Shown piece by piece: positions 52,727-61,794 of a DNA stretch of 64,000 nt (its first letter is position 1; each line of letters starts with the position of its first letter). This DNA comes from Mucilaginibacter sp. JRF (GTDB lineage: Bacteria > Bacteroidota > Bacteroidia > Sphingobacteriales > Sphingobacteriaceae), in NCBI RefSeq assembly GCF_015223065.1, contig NZ_JADFBY010000002.1, positions 1 through 64,000 of the forward strand. The letters run 5' to 3'. The position numbers and the translations under genes were made by a program. Under the pieces are notes generated by a model that was given only the letters and a program-made list of their open reading frames with translations, did no database searches and had not been told where the DNA came from.

Positions 52727-53379
52727 TGCTTTTTAACTTTTATAAATACTTTGTAAGCATTACCTACGGGGTAACCGTTTGCAATGAGCATGCCGAGCTT
52801 GATAAATTACTTAGCTGCCTTGTAAGCAGTATTGACAATAATGATGAAATTATTGTATTGCAGGATGTAACTGATAAAGATGCGCATACTACCGCGGTTA
52901 TTGAAAAATATAAGGATAAGATAAGGCTTATTGAAGCCAGACTTAATGGTGACTTTGCCTCATTTAAAAACAGGCTTATAACTAATGCAAGCAAAAAGTT
53001 CCTTTTTCAGATAGATGCGGATGAAATACCGCAAGACGGGCTTTTACAGGATCTAAAACGTGTACTGTTTAAGTACGGGCGCAAGCGCGATTGTTTTTTG
53101 GTGCCCCGTATAAATATTGTTAATGGTTACACTGAGGAGCATGCAGGTAAATGGAACTGGAACGTTAACGAAAAAGGGTATATCAATTTTCCGGATGCGC
53201 AGCCACGAATAATACACACCAACGGCGCTATACGTTGGAAAAATAAGGTGCACGAGGTTTTTGACGGTGTTAAATGCCCCTATCATATTGCCGACCGTAA
53301 TTATACCCGCTGCCTTTTACATATTAAGGATATAAAACGGCAGGAAAAGCAGAATGATTTTTATGACACCCTTAGCTAA
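52726..53379 (+). CDS. Glycosyltransferase, GT2-like
   Basis: This 217-residue GT-A protein has the N-terminal VSITYGVTVCNEHAELDKLL, an Asp-rich donor site FQIDADEIPQDGLL near residue 90, and WKNKVHEVFDG near residue 170. It lacks membrane helices. Its ATG overlaps the stop of the preceding glycosyltransferase. Its stop lies 3 nt from that of the convergent GT9-like gene. Presumably it adds one sugar in the surface-glycan pathway of this cluster. Confidence 0.78.
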   Translation: MLFNFYKYFVSITYGVTVCNEHAELDKLLSCLVSSIDNNDEIIVLQDVTDKDAHTTAVIEKYKDKIRLIEARLNGDFASFKNRLITNASKKFLFQIDADEIPQDGLLQDLKRVLFKYGRKRDCFLVPRINIVNGYTEEHAGKWNWNVNEKGYINFPDAQPRIIHTNGAIRWKNKVHEVFDGVKCPYHIADRNYTRCLLHIKDIKRQEKQNDFYDTLS

Positions 53380-53382
53380 TAC

Positions 53383-54321
53383 CTAACTGTTAAGTTCGTG
53401 TACTAAATGCTCAAAATGCTGCTGAAAAAAGAAATCGAATGCGTTTGGTCCTTCAGGTATTACGTTGATCACCTCAAAACTTGTTTCAAGTACCCTTTTT
53501 ACCTTTAAGCCTTCGGCAACAGAGAAGGGAAATGATTGATTGCCGATAAAAAATTTGCATCCGGCTATCATTTCGGCAAGTTGTAAAAAGTCATCTACCC
53601 GCACCCACTCAATTCCACTAAGCTTGGTTTTAATGGCATCATATTCGCTTTTTACGCCAACAAATACCACGTTCTTATAATCATTCAAAAATGAATGGTC
53701 AATAGTGATGTTTTGATAACGTTCGCTGCGGGCAATTATAATGGTGTCATTATATTCCTTATTAGCCTCAACAGTAAGCCAGGCCGATCCTAAATCTGGA
53801 TTAATACCTGTTATGTACCCACACCACCGGGCAATGTTGCCCTTATCCAACGGCATAGGCCCGTTGCGGAAAAAATCCAGGTCAATATCAATTTCCTGGC
53901 CGGTATTAACGCCGCAATATGTAATGTAAGGTTGTTTACTAATTAAAGGCAGCAGCATATCAACCATTTTTTGGTTAAGCATTACATTACCTAACGGATG
54001 CTTGTAACCCGGTTTCAGCTCCAGTGGCTGATCGAGCTTTAAATACAGGTTAACGCGCGTGCCGGTTATCTCCTGAATTTTTTTTATGGTTGGCAGCGCG
54101 TAAATTATATCGCCCGCGTTACCGCTATGGCTAAAATTAAGCTCGCCGGTTTCCCGGGCTTTGAGGGTATATACTTCACGGTCATTTAACCGTTGTTTTT
54201 TATACAGAAATAAAAACTCATTTAAACGGCGTTCTTCCTCTAAAAAACGTTTGTAGGTTTTGTACTCTGCCTTATTGGTAACCTTTAACCAGTTTTTGCT
54301 TAAAAAGCCTCTTTTATGCAT
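53383..54321 (-). CDS. GT9-like (heptosyltransferase-like) protein
   Basis: This 312-residue protein is probably a GT-B fold glycosyltransferase related to ADP-heptose transferases: GNAGDIIYALPTIKKI (the N-terminal nucleotide-binding loop), IIARSERYQN and a C-terminal MIAGCKFFIGNQSFPFSVAEG region that takes the place of the usual acceptor/donor site. Its first 60 residues are an extra charged helical region. Similarity to canonical WaaF/WaaC is weak, so the donor may not be heptose. It follows the ABC exporter by 6 nt on the same strand. Confidence 0.65.
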   Translation of the reverse strand: MHKRGFLSKNWLKVTNKAEYKTYKRFLEEERRLNEFLFLYKKQRLNDREVYTLKARETGELNFSHSGNAGDIIYALPTIKKIQEITGTRVNLYLKLDQPLELKPGYKHPLGNVMLNQKMVDMLLPLISKQPYITYCGVNTGQEIDIDLDFFRNGPMPLDKGNIARWCGYITGINPDLGSAWLTVEANKEYNDTIIIARSERYQNITIDHSFLNDYKNVVFVGVKSEYDAIKTKLSGIEWVRVDDFLQLAEMIAGCKFFIGNQSFPFSVAEGLKVKRVLETSFEVINVIPEGPNAFDFFFQQHFEHLVHELNS

Positions 54322-54327
54322 TATAAA

Positions 54328-56166
54328 TTAGTCGGCATTAAAGGTTTGCATATCTATCAGTTTACGATAGAGGCCGTTATGTTCTATCAATTCATTGTGG
54401 CTGCCCTGCTCAACAATGCGGCCTTCTTCAAGCACCACAATAATATCGGCGCTTTGTATGGTACTTAAGCGGTGTGCAATAATTAATGATGTACGGTTCT
54501 TCATCAGGTTATTCAAAGCATCCTGCACCAGTTTTTCTGATTCGGTATCCAGCGCCGATGTGGCCTCGTCAAGCAGCATGATCGGCGGGTTGTTAAGCAC
54601 CGCGCGGGCTATACTAATGCGCTGCCTCTGGCCACCCGAAAGTTTAACACCCCTGTCGCCAATATTGGTTTGGTAACCATCTTCGGTATCAACAATAAAG
54701 TTATGGGCATTGGCAATGCGTGCCGCGGCTTCAACTTCCTGTTGTGTAACCCCGGTTTTACCAAAAGCGATGTTATTGAATATAGTATCGTTAAATAAAA
54801 TCGACTCCTGGTTAACTATACCCATCAATGAGCGTAATGATGTAGCTGTAACTTCTTTAATGTTCTTATCATCAATTAAAATATCACCATCTTTAGGTTC
54901 AATAAACCTTGGCAACAGATCCATCATGGTTGATTTACCGCCCCCCGAAGGCCCCACCAATGCTACCGTTTTGCCTTTTGGCACCGTAAGATTAATGTTT
55001 TTTAATACCACCCGCTCATTATAAGCAAAGCTTACGTTATTGAGGTGTATGCCCTCAGTAAATTCGGTAATGGCAACGGCATTAGGCGCATCGGTTATTT
55101 GTGGTTGTTCATCAATAAGCGCTAATACACGCTCGCCTGCTACCAGGCCCGAATGTATGTTGCTAAAGGCATCGCCCAGGGCCTTAGCCGGGCGCATCAG
55201 CTGCGAAAACAGCGCTATGTAAGCGATGAACTGGCCGGGAGTAAGTTCTGACTCGTTATTGAAAAGCAAGTATCCACCATACAAAACAATGAAGGAGATC
55301 ATGATGATGGATAATGCTTCAGATACCGGCGAAGCCAGCTGTTGCCTGCGCGACATGGCTTTGCCTATTTTTGAGTAGCGCACATTTTCATCATCAAAAC
55401 GTTTAATGATGAAATTGGTAGCGTTAAATGCCTTGATTATTTTAATGCCTGAAAGCGACTCATCAAGATAGCTCACCATGTTAGCATAGGAGTTTTGCGC
55501 CTCAACCGCATGGGCGCGCAGTTTTTTTACAATGCGAGATATTATGAAGCCGGCTATAGGTATTACCAGCAACGATATTAAAGTAAGCTTTACTGATGTT
55601 GAGAACAGCACTACCAGGTAAGCTATAAGTAACAGCGGCTCTTTAAATATTACCTGGAGTGTGCCGGTTACCGTATATTGTACCGTTTGAACCTCAGAGG
55701 CTACCTTTGATATAATATCACCTTTACGCTCATTGCTGAAATAACCCAAGTGGAGGTTCATCACATTATCAAACACGGCCTTGCGTATTTTTAGCAGTGT
55801 ATGTATGCGCATGTTCTCCATTGTACGCTGCGACAGGTAGCGAAACAAATTACCCAATATTACCGCTACAACAATTACGGCACAAACAAATTGCAAAGCG
55901 CCAAAATGACCGTACTTATTTACAAAATCGTTAAGGTAATAAGTGAACCGGCCTGCAACATCAAAAGTTGAAATATCCTGACTTGCTTTCGCGGCTTGCT
56001 GCTGGCCGCAGTTATCGTTAACATTAAATAATGTATTTAACAACGGGCCAAGCAATGCCAATACCGAAGTACTGAATACTACATACAATATGGTGTATAC
56101 TATATAGGGTATAGCAAATTTTTCGATAGGTTTTGCGAACGATAAAAGCCTGAAATATGTTTTCAT
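54328..56166 (-). CDS. MsbA-like ABC exporter
   Basis: This 612-residue half-transporter has six membrane helices (about 20-330) and an ATPase domain with Walker A GPSGGGKSTMMDLL, signature LSGGQRQRISIARAVL, Walker B PIMLLDEATSALDT and H-loop IAHRLSTI. The layout and its place inside a glycosyltransferase cluster suggest export or flipping of lipid-linked glycan or lipid A-type lipid. It shares a transcript with the upstream GT9 gene (69-nt gap) and the downstream GT9-like gene (6-nt gap). Confidence 0.9.
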   Translation of the reverse strand: MKTYFRLLSFAKPIEKFAIPYIVYTILYVVFSTSVLALLGPLLNTLFNVNDNCGQQQAAKASQDISTFDVAGRFTYYLNDFVNKYGHFGALQFVCAVIVVAVILGNLFRYLSQRTMENMRIHTLLKIRKAVFDNVMNLHLGYFSNERKGDIISKVASEVQTVQYTVTGTLQVIFKEPLLLIAYLVVLFSTSVKLTLISLLVIPIAGFIISRIVKKLRAHAVEAQNSYANMVSYLDESLSGIKIIKAFNATNFIIKRFDDENVRYSKIGKAMSRRQQLASPVSEALSIIMISFIVLYGGYLLFNNESELTPGQFIAYIALFSQLMRPAKALGDAFSNIHSGLVAGERVLALIDEQPQITDAPNAVAITEFTEGIHLNNVSFAYNERVVLKNINLTVPKGKTVALVGPSGGGKSTMMDLLPRFIEPKDGDILIDDKNIKEVTATSLRSLMGIVNQESILFNDTIFNNIAFGKTGVTQQEVEAAARIANAHNFIVDTEDGYQTNIGDRGVKLSGGQRQRISIARAVLNNPPIMLLDEATSALDTESEKLVQDALNNLMKNRTSLIIAHRLSTIQSADIIVVLEEGRIVEQGSHNELIEHNGLYRKLIDMQTFNAD

Positions 56167-56235
56167 TAAGAATTATAAAGGGTACAAAGCTAATAGTAAT
56201 TAATAAATTAGGTTGTACAAGTGTTTTTATTGTTG

Positions 56236-57369
56236 CTATAAAAGCTGTTTTACCGGCTGCCAAACATCAGCAATCGCTATATTACCGATACAAGGAAACG
56301 CCTCATCGGCCTTTACAGTATAAATACACCGCCAGTTACAGTAATAACATTCCATTTTTTTAAATACAGATACCGGCGCTGTCACAAAACTTTCGGGGTA
56401 GGGTACAAACCTTTCAAAATGCCCGCCGCCAACAACACATACCGATGGCGTACCCGTGGCCGCCGCTATATGTATGGCTCCGCTATCATTAGCTATCACC
56501 AATGTTGCCGATGCTATTTTGCGGCATAGCTGCGTAAGGCTGGTTTGCCCTGTTATATTAACTATTTGCGGGGTATTAAATTGCGCTATTATCTTTTGAT
56601 TGATGGCGGCATCGCCCGGTGCACCGGCTATGTAAATGGTTTCGGTGGTATGCTCAAGTAGCAGGGTTATCAATTCGGTAAATTTGTGTGGCTCCCAGGC
56701 CCGGTTGGCCAATCCGGCGCCAGCCATAATAATAATTCCAGCTCTGTGGCCATCAACACCTAACTCAAGCTTTGGTTGCGAAACGGATGTGCGCTGGTTA
56801 AGCACCGTTTCAAAAAAATACCGGTGCCGGTAAAACTCAAAGTTTACATTGCCGGGTAGTTGAAGCAAGCGGGTGTAAAAACGGTCGGTTTTGCGTTTGA
56901 ATTTTAACTCAATGCCTTCGGTGTCACTTTCAAAACCGATTGTCTGTTTGGCGGCTGTTAATCCGGCAAAGCCATCGGTAATAAATGTGCGGGTGGAGTT
57001 AGGATTTAGCACAACATTGTAGCCCGCGGTAAACAGTTGCCATCCCAATTTAAATACCGCCCGTGGATTATAATATAAACTATTGGGCCGTGTAAAATAA
57101 AACCTGGTAATGCGGTCACCGTCAACCTCACGCGCCAGATCAGCCCATAAATCGTTACCTAACAAATGTATCTCGTGATCGCGGTATAGTGTTGATGTTT
57201 TTACCTGCTCAATAAAATTGCGAAATATGATATAATCGCCAATGGCATCGGCCTTAATAATAAGCAGTTTTTTACGTGTTGGCCTCAAAAACGAGATAAG
57301 CCTGAACAGGTATGGCACGCGGAGTAAAATGAAACGGGTTAGCCGGTATAAATTGCGGTTTTGCGCCAT
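56236..57369 (-). CDS. GT9-family glycosyltransferase
   Basis: This 377-residue GT-B enzyme is related to LPS heptosyltransferases: LLIIKADAIGDYIIFRNFIE near residue 35, IIIMAGAGLANRAWEPHKFTELI (the family GxxxxxKxW region), and VIANDSGAIHIAAATGTPSVCVVGG near 300. A Cys-containing segment (ECYYCNWRC) follows, typical of some GT9 members. The start is ATG 57369; a TTG just before is a poorer choice. It is first of the minus-strand operon with the MsbA-like exporter. Confidence 0.85.
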   Translation of the reverse strand: MAQNRNLYRLTRFILLRVPYLFRLISFLRPTRKKLLIIKADAIGDYIIFRNFIEQVKTSTLYRDHEIHLLGNDLWADLAREVDGDRITRFYFTRPNSLYYNPRAVFKLGWQLFTAGYNVVLNPNSTRTFITDGFAGLTAAKQTIGFESDTEGIELKFKRKTDRFYTRLLQLPGNVNFEFYRHRYFFETVLNQRTSVSQPKLELGVDGHRAGIIIMAGAGLANRAWEPHKFTELITLLLEHTTETIYIAGAPGDAAINQKIIAQFNTPQIVNITGQTSLTQLCRKIASATLVIANDSGAIHIAAATGTPSVCVVGGGHFERFVPYPESFVTAPVSVFKKMECYYCNWRCIYTVKADEAFPCIGNIAIADVWQPVKQLL

Positions 57370-57454
57370 CAATACATCAGGATTTGCTTTTTAATAAGTT
57401 AATTTGCATCCCCAAGGGCAAATATAGGCATCAATACTGTAATTAAACATTTGT

Positions 57455-58150
57455 ATGAAAACGGATACCATATCGGTAATAATAGTTACCTACAACGCGG
57501 CCAAAACCCTGCAAGTTTGCCTTGATAGTGTATTCGCGCAAGCGCATCAGCATATACAGCTTATTGTTATTGATGGTAACAGTACCGATGGTACACAACA
57601 GATAATTGAACAAAATGCCCATAAAATAAGCTACTGGCTAAGCGAACCCGACGGCGGTATTTACGATGCCATGAATAAAGGTATTAAACAAGCCACCGGC
57701 CGCTGGGTGTATTTTTTAGGTGCCGATGATGAGTTGCTGCCCGCCTTTAGCGATATGGTTGCTGTTTTAAATGATGATAACGCCGTTTACTATGGTAGTG
57801 TACTTACCCGTGGGCTGGAGCCGCTTGGCCCCGTGTCTGATTATTATTTGGCCAAGCATGGTATAATACAGCAGTCCATCATTTACCCGAGCGTGGTTTT
57901 TAAGCGGCATAGCTATAACCTCAAGTACAGATCATCTGCCGATTTCGCTTTAAATATGGCTTGCTTTGGCGATAAGCAACTACACTTTACTTATGTAGAT
58001 GAGGTGATAGCCAAATTTAGCCACACAGGTGTTTCGGGCCAATCGCTGGATGCGGTGTTTGAAAAGGATAAACCCGGCCTCATCCTTAAAAACTATGGCT
58101 TTAAGCTTTGGTTGAGGTTTATGCTGCGTAAGCTCAGGGGTAAATCCTAA
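57455..58150 (+). CDS. Glycosyltransferase family 2 (WcaA/WcaE-like)
   Basis: This 231-residue GT-A enzyme has VIIVTYNAAKTLQVCLDS, VIDGNSTDGTQQII, the WLSEPDGGIYDAMNKGI motif typical of this subgroup and the donor site FLGADDELLP near residue 90. It is likely to add a sugar to exopolysaccharide or O-antigen. It is divergent from the GT9 gene and its stop overlaps that of the convergent GT4 gene by 4 nt. Confidence 0.88.
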   Translation: MKTDTISVIIVTYNAAKTLQVCLDSVFAQAHQHIQLIVIDGNSTDGTQQIIEQNAHKISYWLSEPDGGIYDAMNKGIKQATGRWVYFLGADDELLPAFSDMVAVLNDDNAVYYGSVLTRGLEPLGPVSDYYLAKHGIIQQSIIYPSVVFKRHSYNLKYRSSADFALNMACFGDKQLHFTYVDEVIAKFSHTGVSGQSLDAVFEKDKPGLILKNYGFKLWLRFMLRKLRGKS

Positions 58151-59214
58151 ACGTTAAGGCACTCACGATATATCTGTAGGTACTGTTTGGCTGTATCATC
58201 CCAATTATAACGTTCGGCATATTGGCTTACATAAGCTGCCTGATTGTTTTGCTCAAAATGGTGCAACCCGTTCATCAGCGTTTGCTGCATATCCTCCGCA
58301 TCAAAAGTATTAAAGTAATAGGCGGCATCACCGGCCACTTCGGGTAATGATGTTTTGGTTGACACAAATACAGGTTTGCCAAAGTGCATGGCCTCAATTA
58401 CAGGCAAACCAAAACCCTCGGCTATTGATGGAAAAACAAAGGCTTTGCAGTTGGCATAATACCATGCCTTATCGGCATCGCTTACGGGGCCTGTAAGTAT
58501 AAGCCTGTCGCTCACGCCCAACTTTTTAGCCTCGGCAATAACCTGATCGCGGTAAGGGGTTTCAATACCCGATATGATCAGCTGCATATTATTCCCCACT
58601 AAAAGCGGCGGCAACACATGGAAATTCTTTTTGGCCGATACAATACCTATAGCGAACATGAATTCGCCCACTGGTTTATATTTTGGCTGATGACCAGCCG
58701 GTACCGTAAGCCTGTCGGCACCATTGTAAACTACCTGTATCCTGTCGGCAATATCCGGAAAGTAGGCAAGTACATCGTTCTTGGCAAATTCAGATATGGT
58801 GATAATGCGCTCACATTTATATATGCGTTCGCCCAGCTTTCGCAGGTAGGTCTTTAACTTCTCGGCGCTCAGGTTTTCGTGTACCTGGTTAATATCATGT
58901 ATGGTGAGTATCTTTTTACCGCTCCATACTTTTTTAGGCTTTAAGCGAGAGAACTGATCGGTAAAGTGAAACAGATTGACCTTGTTTTTATTGATGAAAA
59001 AAAACTTGTTATACTTTTTAAGATAGGTGCGGTGTACCGGGTCGCTGTCAAAATCAGTTGTGCCGGGGTATAAAAAGTAATCAAGGTCGAACTCATTATT
59101 TACGTGCCTCAGCAATGCTTTGCCCAGGCTGCGGCCAAAATGAAAAAGCCCGGTGTTAGGGTACCGCATGGCATCTAACGTAACTAATACCCGTGGTTTG
59201 CTTATTTGCGCCAT
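58147..59214 (-). CDS. Glycosyltransferase family 4
   Basis: This 355-residue retaining GT-B enzyme has VLVTLDAMRYPNTGLFHFGRSL at the N-terminus, ITISEFAKNDVLAYFPD near residue 138, and the GT4 signature FVFPSIAEGFGLPVIEAMHFGKPVF with Glu266 and Glu274-type E-x7-E motif. It overlaps the upstream GT9 gene by 13 nt on the same strand, so the two are translated together. Likely role: sugar addition in surface glycan assembly. Confidence 0.88.
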   Translation of the reverse strand: MAQISKPRVLVTLDAMRYPNTGLFHFGRSLGKALLRHVNNEFDLDYFLYPGTTDFDSDPVHRTYLKKYNKFFFINKNKVNLFHFTDQFSRLKPKKVWSGKKILTIHDINQVHENLSAEKLKTYLRKLGERIYKCERIITISEFAKNDVLAYFPDIADRIQVVYNGADRLTVPAGHQPKYKPVGEFMFAIGIVSAKKNFHVLPPLLVGNNMQLIISGIETPYRDQVIAEAKKLGVSDRLILTGPVSDADKAWYYANCKAFVFPSIAEGFGLPVIEAMHFGKPVFVSTKTSLPEVAGDAAYYFNTFDAEDMQQTLMNGLHHFEQNNQAAYVSQYAERYNWDDTAKQYLQIYRECLNV

Positions 59215-60185
59215 TGTAATATATGTGTGGCCACGGCTTGCGGCGTTATACTATTTAAATTCTCCGAATCGCTTTCCAAATATCCGGCACGTTCGCCAAG
59301 GGGCGCCCATCTGCCCGGGTATATCGGCCGCACACAAGGGAATAGCCCCAACGTGTTAATGCCTGATGCCGCGGCAATATGCAACGGCCCGGTACCCGAA
59401 GCCAGCATACCATCAGCATGGTGTATAAAACTCACAAATTGATACAAATTCATTTTACCGGTAACATCAGTTACATGAGCAGGCAATATTTTTATCCAGT
59501 CAGCCAGCAGTGCTTTTTCTTTTTCCGATCCGCTGATGAAGATGTTGAACTTATCAGCCGGTAATAAATTGATCAGTTCCTCAAATTTATCCAAAGGCCA
59601 TTCCACCCCGCTACCGTGCGATTTGGGGTGCAATATCAGGTTGAATTTATTTGTGGCGAGCATCGCCATAACATCATCGGGTAAGGCTTGCGTTGGCTCA
59701 AAGTTGTAATACTTGTGCACATCAGCAAGGGGCGGTACCGGCAGGCCAAGCGGCTTTAGCAATACCATATTGAGCTGCGCCTCATGTAGATCAGATTTTT
59801 TGCGACTCAGCTTTACCAACTTGTTACAGGTAAACCAATGGAATACGCGGTTGGTGGTGCCTATGCGCGTTGCTATACCGGCGGCTTTTATCAACCGTGC
59901 CACCTGTTTGTTAGGGTAAACATGAATGGCGCAATCAATATTTAGCGCCTTAAGTTTCGCGGCTTGCTGTTTTGCGGGCAGCTTTAGCAACTCATCATAA
60001 TTAATAAACTGATCAACCGACTGGCAGGCCTCAATTACCGGCCGGGTATACGTACGCCCCAGGAATGATATTTTAACATCAGGATAGGCCGACTTTATGT
60101 AGCCGCACATAGGCAGGGTGAGCACCACATCGCCAATGGCATCGGTACGGCATATCAGTATATGTTTGTATGGAGTGTTGCTCAA
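59202..60185 (-). CDS. GT9-family glycosyltransferase
   Basis: This 327-residue heptosyltransferase-like GT-B protein has LICRTDAIGDVVLTLPMCGYIK near the N-terminus, ILHPKSHGSGVEWPLDKFEELI (donor-binding region, near 190) and MLASGTGPLHIAAASGINTLGLF near 275. It starts at TTG 60185; no ATG fits. Its end overlaps the GT4 gene by 13 nt. The GT9-GT4 pair resembles LPS core assembly pairs. Confidence 0.88.
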   Translation of the reverse strand: MSNTPYKHILICRTDAIGDVVLTLPMCGYIKSAYPDVKISFLGRTYTRPVIEACQSVDQFINYDELLKLPAKQQAAKLKALNIDCAIHVYPNKQVARLIKAAGIATRIGTTNRVFHWFTCNKLVKLSRKKSDLHEAQLNMVLLKPLGLPVPPLADVHKYYNFEPTQALPDDVMAMLATNKFNLILHPKSHGSGVEWPLDKFEELINLLPADKFNIFISGSEKEKALLADWIKILPAHVTDVTGKMNLYQFVSFIHHADGMLASGTGPLHIAAASGINTLGLFPCVRPIYPGRWAPLGERAGYLESDSENLNSITPQAVATHILQWRK

Positions 60186-60319
60186 TGCTGAATATATTTA
60201 AGCAGCGATGTACTTACAGAGTTAATAACGCTTTATCACGAGCGTTATGTTTATTGATGTAGCAGAAAAATCTGCCGGCATTATTGCGTTGGCGACAGAT
60301 CTCCCACATTATATACTTA

Positions 60320-60367
60320 CTATATATACATTAACTATTCATGCTATATATACATTAACTATTCATG
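60320..60367. repeat. 24-bp exact tandem duplication at pepP end
   Basis: The 24 bases at 60320-60343 are repeated exactly at 60344-60367. The second copy contains the aminopeptidase stop codon and last codons (minus strand), so the first copy duplicates the gene end into the intergenic region. Confidence 0.9.
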
Positions 60368-61644
60368 ATTTCCTCAATATGATCAGCCTCCACCGGAATG
60401 TCAGCCATCAGGTCGATGTTGCCATCGGGAGTTATCAATATGTCATTTTCAATGCGTATGCCCAGGCCTTCCTCCGGTATATATATACCCGGCTCGCAGG
60501 TGAGGATGTTGCCTGCCTCAAATAGTTTATAGCGGCTGGCATAATCATGTACATCAATACCCAGGTGGTGTGAGGTGCCGTGCATAAAGTACTTTTTATA
60601 TAAAGGCATCTTTGGGTCCTGCTTATCAACCTCATGTTTTTTGAGCAGGCCAAGGCCTATAAGTTCGCCGGTCATGATCTTGCCGACTTCCTCATGGTAC
60701 TCTGCCGATAGCGTGCCCGCCACTATCATTTGGGTAGCCTGGCGCATTACACGCAGCACAGCATTATATACATCGCGCTGGCGCGGGGTAAAGCGGCCGT
60801 TAACCGGGATTGACCGGCTCAGGTCGGCATTGTAGTTGGCATACTCGGCACCAAAGTCAAACAATATCACATCACCATCGTGGCAAACCTGGTTGTTATC
60901 ATTATAATGCAGCACAATGGCATTTTTGCCCGATGCGATGATCGGGTTATAGCCATGCCCGGTTGCGCGCTGGCGTAAAAACTCGTGGGTAACCTCGGCT
61001 TCTATCTCAAACTCGGTAACGCCGGGCTTTACAAACTTAAGTACACGTACAAAAGCGTCGCGGGTTATTTCGCAGGCCTTTTTGGTGAGCTGCACCTCTA
61101 TGTCTGCCTTTACCGGGCGCAGATCGCGCAGTACGGTTGCCGAGCGCTGGTACTGGTGCAAAGGGTACTTCTGTTTCAGATCGGCTATCATGCGCATATC
61201 GCGGTAGGGTACGGTATGCAGGTAGCGGTCGTTCTCGTTAGTGTTGAGGTAAATATTGTCGGCGTAATTAATGATACTATGTAATATATTATCATATTCG
61301 CTTAGCCAATACACGTTTTGTATGCCCGAAGTGGCGCGAGCCTCCTCCTTAGTGTATTTATGGCCTTCCCAAACGGCAATGTGCTCGTTGGTTTGTCTTA
61401 AAAACAGTACTTCTTTGTATAGGATATTAGGACAGTCAGGAAATAATATTAGTATACTTTGTTCCTGATCGATGCCTGATAAATAAAAAAAATCGGGGTT
61501 TTGCTTAAAAATATGTGTTGCATCACCATTTCTTGGAAACTCATCATTTGAGTGAAAAATAGCTATTGATGAGGATTTTAATCGTGAAACGAAACTTTTT
61601 CTATTATTTATAAATAACTCATTATCAATGGGTAGATATTTCAT
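60355..61644 (-). CDS. pepP: Aminopeptidase P family protein (Xaa-Pro)
   Basis: This 429-residue metallopeptidase should release the N-terminal residue before proline. It has an N-terminal aminopeptidase P domain (about 1-140) and a pita-bread domain with two metal ligands in FDFGAEYANYNADLSR, His in HGTSHHLGIDVHD, Glu in TCEPGIYI and Glu in IRIENDILI: all five are present. Length matches PepP (about 430-440). The end of the gene is covered by a 24-bp tandem duplication. It is divergent from the OmpA-like porin. Confidence 0.94.
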   Translation of the reverse strand: MKYLPIDNELFINNRKSFVSRLKSSSIAIFHSNDEFPRNGDATHIFKQNPDFFYLSGIDQEQSILILFPDCPNILYKEVLFLRQTNEHIAVWEGHKYTKEEARATSGIQNVYWLSEYDNILHSIINYADNIYLNTNENDRYLHTVPYRDMRMIADLKQKYPLHQYQRSATVLRDLRPVKADIEVQLTKKACEITRDAFVRVLKFVKPGVTEFEIEAEVTHEFLRQRATGHGYNPIIASGKNAIVLHYNDNNQVCHDGDVILFDFGAEYANYNADLSRSIPVNGRFTPRQRDVYNAVLRVMRQATQMIVAGTLSAEYHEEVGKIMTGELIGLGLLKKHEVDKQDPKMPLYKKYFMHGTSHHLGIDVHDYASRYKLFEAGNILTCEPGIYIPEEGLGIRIENDILITPDGNIDLMADIPVEADHIEEIMNS

Positions 61645-61749
61645 GCCGCAGAAGTTAAAATTTCAATTACCTAAAACAATTACTGGGCTACAGGCGTTAT
61701 GGAATTGATTTTTGGAACAAAATTTGGTTATGGTTTCAAACATAATTAG

Positions 61750-61757
61750 TATTTTTG
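61750..61757 (+). promoter_or_regulatory. Promoter -7 element of OmpA-like gene
   Basis: TATTTTTG fits TAnnTTTG. A TTTG is 23 nt upstream (61723-61726), a slightly long spacer. The leader is about 35 nt. Confidence 0.55.
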
Positions 61758-61794
61758 AAAAAAATCACAATTAAAATCGTTTAATCTTAAAACT

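Noticed and set aside
60320..60367. Start of a CRISPR array
   Set aside because: Two directly adjacent identical units with no spacers between them; a simple tandem duplication.
60247..60525. 92-codon plus-strand frame over the pepP end
   Set aside because: It is antisense to pepP and contains the tandem duplication; no domain.
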